Below, piece after piece: positions 1 through 7,068 of a stretch of 64,000 nt of DNA; position 1 is the stretch's first letter; every line of letters begins with the position of its first letter. This stretch comes from Arthrobacter endolithicus (GTDB taxonomy: Bacteria > Actinomycetota > Actinomycetes > Actinomycetales > Micrococcaceae). The notes under the pieces are model-generated. The model was given only the letters and a program-made list of their open reading frames with translations. It was not told the origin of the DNA and ran no database searches. The stretch is from contig NZ_JAPNLH010000017.1 of the NCBI RefSeq assembly GCF_026627425.1, forward strand, positions 1 through 64,000. The letters are read 5' to 3'. The translations under genes and the position numbers were made by a program.

Positions 1-62
1 ACTCATCCGGCTCGCCGCAGCCAAGACCTACTCCCAAGCACCCCACGCAGCATGACACTTTC

Positions 63-122
63 GCGAGCACATTAGATGAGGCACGCAGGAATCATTTGGC
101 GAGCATATTGACATGAGGCACC
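63..122 (+). repeat. IS-end-like direct repeats, 36-bp period
   Basis: Two imperfect copies of a unit beginning GCGAGCA start at 63 and 99, so the period is 36 bp. The same arrangement, GCGGGCAT copies 36 bp apart in the same orientation, forms the right end of the insertion sequence at 35996-36044. The first copy also shares a GATGAG-x-CA stretch with that IS end. The second copy matches the IS left-end repeat (reverse complement) over GCGAGCAT-x-TTGAC. I read this as the right terminus of a related IS copy whose body lies before the window. That is inference from sequence similarity; no transposase is visible here. Positions 1-62 hold nothing else I can assign. Confidence 0.45.
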
Positions 123-248
123 ACGGGATCAACCAGCACGGTAATTCCTCACCGAGGCGGCGGCGGGGGAGAATGAGGGCGCCGTTTTCCCATGAGCTAG
201 CCAGACTTCGGTGCGTGTAATACCGACGAAAGGACTGGACAGCGCTTG

Positions 249-1034
249 ATGACAGGTCCCAGAATGGGACCTCACGACAGTGGGGGGACCATGGTCTGCA
301 GCGCAGGTTCACGACACTGGGGCGCGCGCGTGCAGCTCCTCGGGAGGTGGCGTCTGTCCTTTATTGAAAGCGACCTGGCGGTACCGGCCGGGAGCACGCA
401 AAAGCTGATTGCCCTCCTGGCGCTGCGGGGCAGCCTGTCCAGAACCCAAATCTGGGGAACGCTATGGCCCGAAGCCAGCACTGCCCACGCCTCCGGCCGC
501 TTGCGGACGGCAATGTGGAGGTTGGCCGACAGCCGGTTGCTATTACTCGACGAAGACCATGGACGGATGAATCTGGCGCCCAGCGTGCAGGTGGATGTCT
601 GGGATTTGTACAATGCAGTCGCCGACCTTGCCCACGGTGACGCGGACTCCTCCGGTGCCCCGGCCCACCCCGAGATTTCCCTGTTCGGCGCGGATCTACT
701 GCCGGATTGGGGAGATGAATGGCTTCTAGCTGACCGAGAACGAATCAGACAAATGAGATTACATTCCCTTGAATCCCTGTCCGCGCAATTGGTCCGGGAA
801 CGGCGTTTCGGCGCGGCCGTCGAGGCGGCGCTGGCCGCCGTTAGCGTTGATTCCCTGCGGGAGAGCGCGCACCGTGCCGTAATCTGCGCGCATCTGGCGG
901 AAGGGAATACTGCCGAAGCGCTGCGCCAGTTCGATATCTGCCGCAGGCTTTACGCCCAGCAGCTAAATGCTGTCCCCAGCCGCTCCTTATATTCCCTGGT
1001 CTCGGAGTTCCTTGTTCCCAGGCCGGACACTTGA
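249..1034 (+). CDS. SARP-family transcriptional regulator 1 (wHTH + BTAD)
   Basis: This 261-residue protein resembles minimal SARP/AfsR-type activators. An N-terminal winged-helix DNA-binding region (about residues 25-120, containing VQLLGRWRL and the IWGTLWP-type core) is followed by a bacterial transcriptional activation domain of helical repeats. The BTAD hallmarks are the WLLADRERIRQMRLHSLE stretch and SLRESAHRAVICAHLAEGN. There is no ATPase domain, so it is a stand-alone SARP. The ATG at 249 was chosen because AAAGGA lies about 15 nt upstream; a TTG at 246 and an ATG at 291 (behind a G6 run) are alternatives. It ends 35 bp before the convergent paralogue at 1070-1861. Its position at the edge of the injection-system locus suggests control of that locus, which is inference. 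Confidence 0.85.
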   Translation: MTGPRMGPHDSGGTMVCSAGSRHWGARVQLLGRWRLSFIESDLAVPAGSTQKLIALLALRGSLSRTQIWGTLWPEASTAHASGRLRTAMWRLADSRLLLLDEDHGRMNLAPSVQVDVWDLYNAVADLAHGDADSSGAPAHPEISLFGADLLPDWGDEWLLADRERIRQMRLHSLESLSAQLVRERRFGAAVEAALAAVSVDSLRESAHRAVICAHLAEGNTAEALRQFDICRRLYAQQLNAVPSRSLYSLVSEFLVPRPDT

Positions 1035-1069
1035 TAGACCTACCTTCGGATGCTCACCTTCGGTGGGCC

Positions 1070-1861
1070 TCATCGCCGGTAGGTGTCTGCAGCCCTGACC
1101 GGTGCCGGTTCGGTCCTTTCGATCAGACCGCGGATTCTGCTGCCTGGCAAAACACCGAGTTCCTGGGTCACGAGGGCACTGTACGCCTTGTAGATCCGGC
1201 GCGCTTCGACGACATTGCCCTCGGCCAGATGCGCTTCCACCAGTACTCTTTGGGCGCTTTCCCGCAAGGGGTCGATGTCTACGGCTTCCATGGCGACCTC
1301 GACCGCTTCGGCGTAGCGCTCCAGCCGGATCAGCTGGCAGCACAGGGCTTCGAGTCCATGCAGGAGGCGCTGGCGGAGGCGTTCGCGCTCAAAGATAACC
1401 CAGTCGTCGTACCAGCCGGGAAGGAGATCGAGCGCCTCAAGGCTCCACGCGGGCAGTACCAGGTCCGTGCTTTGCGCGGCGCCGCCGATGACGCGGCCGG
1501 CCCAGTCGCGCAGGACGTAGATATCGATGCTCGTCTGGTCCCGTAACGCAATGAAAACCTTGTCCGCTTCAAGTACGCCGATCCCTGCTCCTTTAAGGCG
1601 CCACAATGCGGACCTGAGGTTTCCGGAAGCCCGGTCATCCGAGACATAGGGCCACAGCGTTCCGGCCACGTGGCGCCTGTCGACACGCCCGTCGTGGAGC
1701 GCTACGAACGCGAGGAGCTTTTTGCTGCCTTCGGGCACAGCAATGCGGCGCCCCGCCTGGATGACGTAGGGACCGCCAAGGAGGCAAATTGCTGGAGAGT
1801 CGAGCTGCGGGGGCTCACCGGCATCGAGCCGCGGAGGCTCACTGAGTTGGGTGCTTGCCAT
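1070..1861 (-). CDS. SARP-family transcriptional regulator 2 (wHTH + BTAD)
   Basis: This 263-residue protein is a paralogue of the neighbouring regulator. It has a winged-helix N-terminal half (GGPYVIQAG through the HVAGTLWP-type core) and a BTAD C-terminal half (DDWVIFERERLRQRLLHGLE, then DPLRESAQRVLVEAHLAEGN). The start at 1861 is preceded on the minus strand by AAGGAGGG. Its promoter region carries two GTCAC motifs exactly 11 bp apart, with a CATTAT -10-like hexamer 8 bp downstream of the proximal one. That layout is the one known for SARP/AfsR operators, so it may regulate itself or respond to its convergent partner. The same 11-bp repeat recurs in the eCIS divergent promoter. Family assignment is firm; the target is inferred. 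Confidence 0.87.
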   Translation of the reverse strand: MASTQLSEPPRLDAGEPPQLDSPAICLLGGPYVIQAGRRIAVPEGSKKLLAFVALHDGRVDRRHVAGTLWPYVSDDRASGNLRSALWRLKGAGIGVLEADKVFIALRDQTSIDIYVLRDWAGRVIGGAAQSTDLVLPAWSLEALDLLPGWYDDWVIFERERLRQRLLHGLEALCCQLIRLERYAEAVEVAMEAVDIDPLRESAQRVLVEAHLAEGNVVEARRIYKAYSALVTQELGVLPGSRIRGLIERTEPAPVRAADTYRR

Positions 1862-1903
1862 CGCATCAAAGCCCTCCTTATGTGATGAACACGTAGGAGA
1901 ACC

Positions 1904-1933
1904 ATAATGTGACGAATGTCACCACAGCGTCAC
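1904..1933 (-). promoter_or_regulatory. Candidate SARP operator and promoter of SARP2
   Basis: GTCAC occurs at 1918-1922 and 1929-1933, an 11-bp direct repeat. GTGAC at 1909-1913 also forms an inverted repeat with the first copy. Read on the minus strand, the proximal repeat is followed by 8 nt and then CATTAT (1909-1904), a plausible -10. SARP activators are known to bind 11-bp-phased heptamers placed 8 bp upstream of the -10. A PHO box (PhoP, also 11-nt repeats of GTTCACC type) is the main alternative reading. Confidence 0.55.
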
Positions 1934-1998
1934 AGGAGCTCCGACGTTCGATGCGCAGTCGCCGGGTTGCTCAGGCGGTCTGACGACGCGTCCCATGC

Positions 1999-3078
1999 TT
2001 AGCGCCCGCGCCCACCATGCCGCTCGTACCAGTCCGGCTCGCCGTGGTGTTCATGGCCCTCCCGCCGCTCGTGCTTTTCGCGTTCCTCCCGCTCTTCCCG
2101 TTCCTCCCGCTCTTCCCGTTCCTCCCGCTCTTCCCGTTCCTCCCGCTCTTCCCGTTCCTCGTGCTCCTCATGCCTCTCGTGTCGGTCCTTGTCCTTATCA
2201 CAGGGCCGCTCATCGGCGCAGTGCTTATCATAAATGGCGACTATCTCGTCCACGGTGTTGGTCTGCAACCGCAGGCAGTGGTCGTCTACTGCCTTGCGCT
2301 TGCAGTCCCGCTCGGCCTGCGCGCCCTTGAGTCTGGAGACGGCTCCGCAGCCGTTGGTCCAGCAATTCAGCGCGCAGCACAGGCACTCAACGAATTCGTG
2401 GACATTGGCAAAGCCAATCCAGACACGCTCTACTTCGCGTTCCGCGACGAGAGCCTGCGCATAGACCATTTTCAGGTCTGTAGTCGCCTCGTCCGCCAGC
2501 AATGCGGCGTTGATCTTGTCGACGTCGTCCTTGCAGGCAGCAACCCTAAGCTGCAAAGCGGCCGGCTCACCCACCAGATCCGTAAAACACTTACTGGCCG
2601 CGTCCGTCCGCTGCTGGTCCTTGTCGATCCGTTTCACCAGTTCATCGTAGGAAATTCCGGAGATATCCAGATCAAAGTCGCAGTCTTCGGCCGAGCAGCA
2701 ACACCCGAGGTCAGGCTCGCACTTGGCCAGGTCGGCCACAACCTGCCGAAATGCCCGGTCAATGTTCCGTACCACCCGTTCCTGCTCGATCTTGCATCTG
2801 ACGCGCTCCGTCAGTTGTTTGACGGCGTGCCGAAGATCCTGAACCTTCATCTGCACGTCTTGTCGTGCCTGCCTGTATGACTTGCGCGTCAGCTCATAGT
2901 CGGTTTTCGCCTTCTCCAGCGCATCCTTCAACGGCGCGTTGTACTCCGCCTCTTTGGCGATGCCCATCATCCGGCACTGCACATCATCAATCAGCGTCGG
3001 ATCGCAGCCCGGACCGTCGGTCTCGGCCCTTTCGGAGCTGTCCTCTTCCCGCTGCTCCCCATCGTTCCCGGTGTTCAT
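1999..3078 (-). CDS. Cys-rich coiled-coil protein with Glu/Arg repeat tail
   Basis: I do not recognise a named family for this 359-residue protein. Residues ~45-130 and ~165-215 are strongly charged, coiled-coil-like helices. Two cysteine clusters separate them (LGCCCSAEDCDFD and ECLCCALNCWTNGCG) and could bind metal or form cross-links. The last ~60 residues are almost only His, Glu and Arg: a KHCADERPCDKDKDRHERH-type lead-in, then an EEREER repeat encoded by perfect 18-bp DNA repeats. There is no signal peptide or membrane segment. The start has AAGGGA upstream. It is transcribed divergently from the eCIS structural operon across a 145-bp promoter region that carries the SARP-like repeat, so it is probably co-regulated with the particle. 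A scaffold, fibre or accessory role is possible but unproven. Confidence 0.7.
   Translation of the reverse strand: MNTGNDGEQREEDSSERAETDGPGCDPTLIDDVQCRMMGIAKEAEYNAPLKDALEKAKTDYELTRKSYRQARQDVQMKVQDLRHAVKQLTERVRCKIEQERVVRNIDRAFRQVVADLAKCEPDLGCCCSAEDCDFDLDISGISYDELVKRIDKDQQRTDAASKCFTDLVGEPAALQLRVAACKDDVDKINAALLADEATTDLKMVYAQALVAEREVERVWIGFANVHEFVECLCCALNCWTNGCGAVSRLKGAQAERDCKRKAVDDHCLRLQTNTVDEIVAIYDKHCADERPCDKDKDRHERHEEHEEREEREEREEREEREEREEREEREEREKHERREGHEHHGEPDWYERHGGRGR
2083..2160 (-). repeat. 18-bp tandem repeat encoding EEREER
   Basis: Four perfect 18-bp copies (2083-2100, 2101-2118, 2119-2136, 2137-2154) are followed by a 6-nt partial copy. They lie in frame inside the Cys-rich coiled-coil gene, so copy-number change would lengthen or shorten the charged tail without a frameshift. 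Slippage-prone; not a CRISPR array. Confidence 0.9.
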
Positions 3079-3223
3079 CGTCGATTCCCTTCATCCCGGC
3101 CCGCTGGTACGTCGCCAGCCGCGCATTTAAGTTTCCGGCTGCGCTGTCACCGCGCGGTCACTGCGGCGTTCCACCGGCTCTCGTGCGACGGGCCGGTGAC
3201 GGAGCACCGATCATGATGGGCCC
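3079..3223. promoter_or_regulatory. Divergent eCIS promoter with 11-bp GTCAC repeat
   Basis: This 145-bp region separates the minus-strand coiled-coil gene from the plus-strand structural operon. GTCAC occurs at 3146-3150 and 3157-3161, exactly 11 bp apart, the same spacing as in front of SARP2. An AT-rich hexamer (TTAAAT on the minus strand, 3130-3125) may be the -10 toward the coiled-coil gene. I see no convincing -10 toward the plus-strand operon, so its start point is unknown. Control by one of the two SARPs is inference from the shared motif. Confidence 0.5.
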
Positions 3224-3817
3224 ATGGCTGGATATCAGGCGCTCGCCGCCGCCGGATTGAGCATCGTGGCATTGCTCAACAGGCGCTTCCACGCGGTGCC
3301 CGGGGCCGTTTCGCTGGTCGCTTTCCTGGCCAGCACCAATGAACTCAAGACCATGAAGACCAATTCGGGACAGCTCGTGCACCAGCCGGCCATCTCCGTG
3401 TACTGCTACCGGGTCAGCGTGGACCGGGAGACCCGGCCCGGCTGGTCCGCGGTGGGCAGTATCGACGGCATCCCCCGACTGCCGCTGCGCATGCATTTCC
3501 TTATTGCGGCGTGGGCGCCCAACGTCGAGGATGAGCTGAGATATCTTGGTCTGGCGGCCCAAACGCTGGAGAGCGAGAGTATCCTCACTGGTCCGCTCCT
3601 TGAGCCAAGCGGGGAGTGGGCGGCCGGTGATGCGGTGCAGATAGTCTGCGATGACCTCGCCTTGGACTCAATGAGCGAGGCCTTTCAGGCCCTGAGCACC
3701 GATTACCGGCTATCGCTGCCCTACGTCGCGCGCGTGATCTGCATCGACGGGCGGCTGGAGTCCGACGGCGAACGGGTCGCCACCGTGGCGGCGCAGACCG
3801 AGCTGGGGCTGCCATGA
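3224..3817 (+). CDS. DUF4255 (Pvc16/Afp16-like) tail-terminator protein
   Basis: First gene of the plus-strand structural operon, 197 residues. The N-terminal half has the DUF4255 pattern: a long N-terminal helix (ALAAAGLSIVALLNRRF), then ISVYCYRVSVDRETRP, LPLRMHFLIAAWAPNVEDELRYLGLAAQTLE and a VQIVCDDLALDSMSEAFQAL segment close to the end. In contractile injection systems this family (Afp16/Pvc16) caps the top of the tube and sheath and ends polymerisation. It starts at ATG 3224 behind a weak purine stretch and overlaps the next gene by 4 bp (ATGA), which indicates translational coupling. Family assignment rests on motif recognition and operon context. Confidence 0.82.
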   Translation: MAGYQALAAAGLSIVALLNRRFHAVPGAVSLVAFLASTNELKTMKTNSGQLVHQPAISVYCYRVSVDRETRPGWSAVGSIDGIPRLPLRMHFLIAAWAPNVEDELRYLGLAAQTLESESILTGPLLEPSGEWAAGDAVQIVCDDLALDSMSEAFQALSTDYRLSLPYVARVICIDGRLESDGERVATVAAQTELGLP

Positions 3818-4647
3818 CTACCCAGACCGTGATCGGCACGGCAACCGTGCTGCACCAATTGGCCCTCGGGGTTGAGTGCTTTGACTCCATCACCGGAACC
3901 ACGGTTCCGACCAGGGTCCGCGTCGGCCGGCAGGTACCCGAACGGCTTCGGCCACGCCACCCGGAGCCAGCGTGGCCCTGTTCCGATCTTGAGGGATCCG
4001 GGATGGGGCGGTTCAAACTCCGGTATCAGCCGCCGGTTCCTGCACAGTTTGTGGTGCGGATCGATGATCCGCTGCGGCGCTACGTCCCGCGCCGTTTCTC
4101 CATACACCTGTGGCCGCTTGCGGCCGTCGACGACTCCGCTGCGGGTCCGTACATTCCGGTCGCCTCACGGGTTCTCCGGGTATGGCTGTGGCCCGGCTCG
4201 GCCTATGCGTTTCCTCGCGGCACCACCCTCATTCGCGGCCGGGTGGCACAGCACGGTAAACCCGTCCGCTGGGCGCGCGTCGCGGCAGCCGGGCCGACCG
4301 GCAGGATCGCCGGTCGCGCCCACGCAGACGACCGCGGCGAATTCCTTCTCGTTGTCACCGATCCCGACCAGAATCCGCTGCAGGACGCCGTCGTGCTGGA
4401 CCTGCTGGCCACGGCCCCGAAGGCACCGGGACCCGTCGATGATCATGATCGCTGTTCGGACCTGGTGGTGGAGGACGTGACCCGTTCGTCCGCGCCGCCG
4501 CTGCCGCAGGATCTGGACAACGGGGTGCTCCGCGGCGTCAGCCCACCGCCGGGGTATGTGCCCTCCCTTCAGCCGGCGCGGCAAACCGTTGCCATTGGTA
4601 CCGAACTCTTGCTGCCGGACGACGTTTCATTCAACCCTCAAGCCTGA
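3814..4647 (+). CDS. eCIS-associated carboxypeptidase-regulatory-like protein
   Basis: This 277-residue protein is coupled to the DUF4255 gene by a 4-bp overlap. Residues ~60-130 contain a beta-rich stretch (YQPPVPAQFVVRIDDPLRRYVPRRF). Residues ~130-215 look like a carboxypeptidase-regulatory/Ig-like fold, with TLIRGRVAQHGKPVRWARVAAAG followed by AHADDRGEFLLVV. Proteins of this layout are common next to DUF4255 genes in actinobacterial injection loci and are thought to be accessory structural parts, but I know of no defined function. No signal peptide or membrane segment. A strong Shine-Dalgarno for the next gene lies just after its stop codon. Confidence 0.65.
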   Translation: MTTQTVIGTATVLHQLALGVECFDSITGTTVPTRVRVGRQVPERLRPRHPEPAWPCSDLEGSGMGRFKLRYQPPVPAQFVVRIDDPLRRYVPRRFSIHLWPLAAVDDSAAGPYIPVASRVLRVWLWPGSAYAFPRGTTLIRGRVAQHGKPVRWARVAAAGPTGRIAGRAHADDRGEFLLVVTDPDQNPLQDAVVLDLLATAPKAPGPVDDHDRCSDLVVEDVTRSSAPPLPQDLDNGVLRGVSPPPGYVPSLQPARQTVAIGTELLLPDDVSFNPQA

Positions 4648-4661
4648 CCTAGGAGGTCAAC

Positions 4662-6599
4662 ATGCCCGAATACCTGACTCCTGGTGTATACCTCGAGGAA
4701 ACCAGCTTCCGGTCCAAGTCCATCGAAGGGGTGGCCACGTCCACATTCGGCATGGCCGGCCTTACCCGCTACGGTCCCACCCCGTATTACCTCACCCCGC
4801 CGGGCTCGGATCCGTTACCGATGACGCCGCAGCCAACGCTGGTCACGAGTTTCACGGAATTTGAGCGCGCCTTTGGCGGCCTCGACAACGTCGGTTTAGC
4901 TGACGAAAGTAATTATCTGGCGTTTGCGGCCCGGGCGTTCTTCGGCAACGGTGGACAGCGGCTCTACGTTGCGCGTGTCTTTCCGTTCGCGCTAGCAGAC
5001 AACGCCATTGACCTGACGAAAAACTTCGCCACACTACCCATCCCCGTCGCGCCGGCTGTCCCGCCGGGCGGCCCACCCGCGGCGGCGCCCGTCGCCACCT
5101 GGCGGGCGCGCTGGCCCGGAGTCGCGGGCAATGATTTCAACGTCAAGGTCAGCCTGCAGCGCAGCAAAAACGTCCTCATCGGTGCGGCGGCGGCGGTGCC
5201 GGGTGTACCAGCGAAACCCGGCGTCCTGCAGGGTCTGGGCCCGGCCACGGTCGTGGAGCTCTTCACCGGCAGCGGGGAGATTCCGCCCGGAACCGATCCG
5301 AAGACCGGCAAACCGAATGCCCCCGCGGCCGGAAACCTCCGGATCGTGGGCAGCGACGGCACCGGAAACCAGACGCTCACCGATCCCGCGACGGGCACGG
5401 CAACGCCCGTCCCGGCGGACGGCACGCGGGCCAGCCACCTGACCGTCACCGTGACCGTCGTGTGGGGACGCCGGATCGATGTATATCCCGGACTTGAGCT
5501 GGGCACCATCCATCCGCGGTCCATCGCCAAGGTGCTGCAGGCCGTGGACCCGACCGATGAGTCCAGCCTGGTCTGGCTGGACCTGTCCAGTGCGCCGCCG
5601 TCGCCCGCGGATCTGCTGAAGGCCCTGCTCACCCTGAGCCAGCCCACCTATCTGAGCGCCGGCACGGAAGGTGCGGCCCTGAGCGCGGAGGTCATCAGGG
5701 GCGAAAAGGCCGACCCGGATCATGTGAATCTCGCCGCGACCGGCCTCGAGGCGCTGATGGAGGTGGAGGACATCGCCATCGTGGCCTCGCCGAACGCCGT
5801 TGGGTTGTCCGAGGCCGACCACAAGACGGCCGTGGACGACCTCATCGCGCATTGCGAGGCGCCGCGCGCCTACCGCATCGGCATCATCGACCCGCCGGCA
5901 GATCAGTCGCTGTCGCAGGTTCGCACGTTCCGGTCCCAATTCGATTCCACCTACGCCGCCCTGTACTACCCGTGGGTGGAGATCGTGGATCCCAGGGTCA
6001 AGGTGGATCCCAGCGCCGCACCGGCGCATCTGGGCCTGCCGCCGTCGGGCTTCACCGCCGGCATCTACGCCCGGAACGATGTGCAGCGCGGGGTCCACAA
6101 GGCGCCGGCCAACGAGGTGATCCTGGGCATTACGAAGTTTGCCCAGAATGTCACCTATGACCGGCAGGCAGTGCTGAATCCGGAGGGCATCAACGCCTTG
6201 CGGTTCTTCGAGGGCCGGGCCAACCGGGTCTGGGGGGCGCGCACCGTCAGTTCCGATCCGGAGTGGAAGTACGTCAACGTACGGCGTCTGTTCATCTATC
6301 TGGAGCACTCTATTGATAAGTCCACCCAATGGGCGGTCTTCGAGCCGAATAACGAACGGCTCTGGGCATCGATCCGGCAGTCCATCGAGGATTTCCTCCT
6401 CGTGGTCTGGCGTACCGGCGCCCTCATGGGCACCAAACCGGAGGAAGCGTTCTTTGTGCGCTGCGACCGGACCACAATGGCGCAGAACGACCTGGACAAC
6501 GGCCGGCTGATCTGCCTCATCGGGGTCGCCCCAACCTATCCGGCAGAATTCGTTATCTTCCGCATCGGTCAATGGACCGCGGACGCCCAGCAGGGCTGA
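4662..6599 (+). CDS. Contractile sheath protein 1 (phage tail sheath family)
   Basis: A 645-residue phage tail-sheath family protein. The N-terminus (YLTPGVYLEETSFRSKSIEG) is the standard opening, followed by FERAFGG, and FAARAFFGNGGQRLYVARV at ~85-105. The C-terminal sheath domain is clear (~430-640): PPSGFTAGIYARNDVQRGVHKAPAN, then INALRFFEGRANRVWGARTVSSD, WKYVNVRRLFIYLEHSI and PAEFVIFRI. The sheath polymerises around the inner tube and contracts to drive it through the target. A near-perfect SD (TAGGAGGT) precedes ATG 4662, suggesting high translation as expected of the most abundant subunit. A longer, divergent second sheath gene follows after the first tube gene. Confidence 0.95.
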   Translation: MPEYLTPGVYLEETSFRSKSIEGVATSTFGMAGLTRYGPTPYYLTPPGSDPLPMTPQPTLVTSFTEFERAFGGLDNVGLADESNYLAFAARAFFGNGGQRLYVARVFPFALADNAIDLTKNFATLPIPVAPAVPPGGPPAAAPVATWRARWPGVAGNDFNVKVSLQRSKNVLIGAAAAVPGVPAKPGVLQGLGPATVVELFTGSGEIPPGTDPKTGKPNAPAAGNLRIVGSDGTGNQTLTDPATGTATPVPADGTRASHLTVTVTVVWGRRIDVYPGLELGTIHPRSIAKVLQAVDPTDESSLVWLDLSSAPPSPADLLKALLTLSQPTYLSAGTEGAALSAEVIRGEKADPDHVNLAATGLEALMEVEDIAIVASPNAVGLSEADHKTAVDDLIAHCEAPRAYRIGIIDPPADQSLSQVRTFRSQFDSTYAALYYPWVEIVDPRVKVDPSAAPAHLGLPPSGFTAGIYARNDVQRGVHKAPANEVILGITKFAQNVTYDRQAVLNPEGINALRFFEGRANRVWGARTVSSDPEWKYVNVRRLFIYLEHSIDKSTQWAVFEPNNERLWASIRQSIEDFLLVVWRTGALMGTKPEEAFFVRCDRTTMAQNDLDNGRLICLIGVAPTYPAEFVIFRIGQWTADAQQG

Positions 6600-6612
6600 G
6601 GTGAGGTGAGTC

Positions 6613-7068
6613 ATGGCAATTCGAAACAATCCCTATGGAGCGTTCAACTTCAGGGTCAAGCTCGGTGACGCCGGCGGTGAGGAACAAATTGTCGGCGGGT
6701 TCTCCGATGTGAGCGGGCTCGGCAATGAAATCAAATACTCCGAGTACCGCAACGGCAATGACGCGGACAACCATGTCCGCAAGGTGCCCAACGTCAACAG
6801 CGTCGATGATGTGACGCTTAAACGCGGGGTGATCGGTGACCTGCGCCTGTTCAGTTGGCTGCAGGCCACCAGCCGGGGTGAAATCCAGCACCGGACCGTC
6901 ACCATTACCCTGCTGGACGAGCGCCGCACGGCCGTCTGCAGCTGGATCCTGCACGATGCGCAGCCCAAGAAATGGGTGGGCCCCAGCCTGACCGGCAAGG
7001 GGGGCGGTGAGGTAGCCATGGAGGAGCTGCATCTGGTCGCCGAAAGCATTGAATACCAGTCCACATGA
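6613..7068 (+). CDS. Inner tube protein 1 (gp19-like)
   Basis: A 151-residue member of the phage-tail tube / gp19 family. Typical features are NNPYGAFNFRVKLGDAGG at the start, the GGFSDVSGLG motif, EYRNGN, DDVTLKRGVIGDLRLFSWL, and the C-terminal EELHLVAESIEY strand. It forms hexameric rings that stack into the tube carrying the spike and, in some systems, lumen cargo. It sits 13 bp after sheath 1 with GAGGTGAG as SD and overlaps sheath 2 by 4 bp. A second tube paralogue is present at 9259-9744. Confidence 0.95.
   Translation: MAIRNNPYGAFNFRVKLGDAGGEEQIVGGFSDVSGLGNEIKYSEYRNGNDADNHVRKVPNVNSVDDVTLKRGVIGDLRLFSWLQATSRGEIQHRTVTITLLDERRTAVCSWILHDAQPKKWVGPSLTGKGGGEVAMEELHLVAESIEYQST

Noticed and set aside
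2083-2160. Short regular repeats resembling a CRISPR array
   Set aside because: The 18-bp units are directly tandem with no spacers and encode an in-frame protein repeat. The same holds for 23527-23580.
2017-2880. 287-codon plus-strand open frame with Leu/Pro repeats
   Set aside because: It is antisense to the Cys-rich coiled-coil gene; the Phe/Leu/Pro repeat only mirrors the Glu/Arg repeat DNA, and there is no RBS or family.
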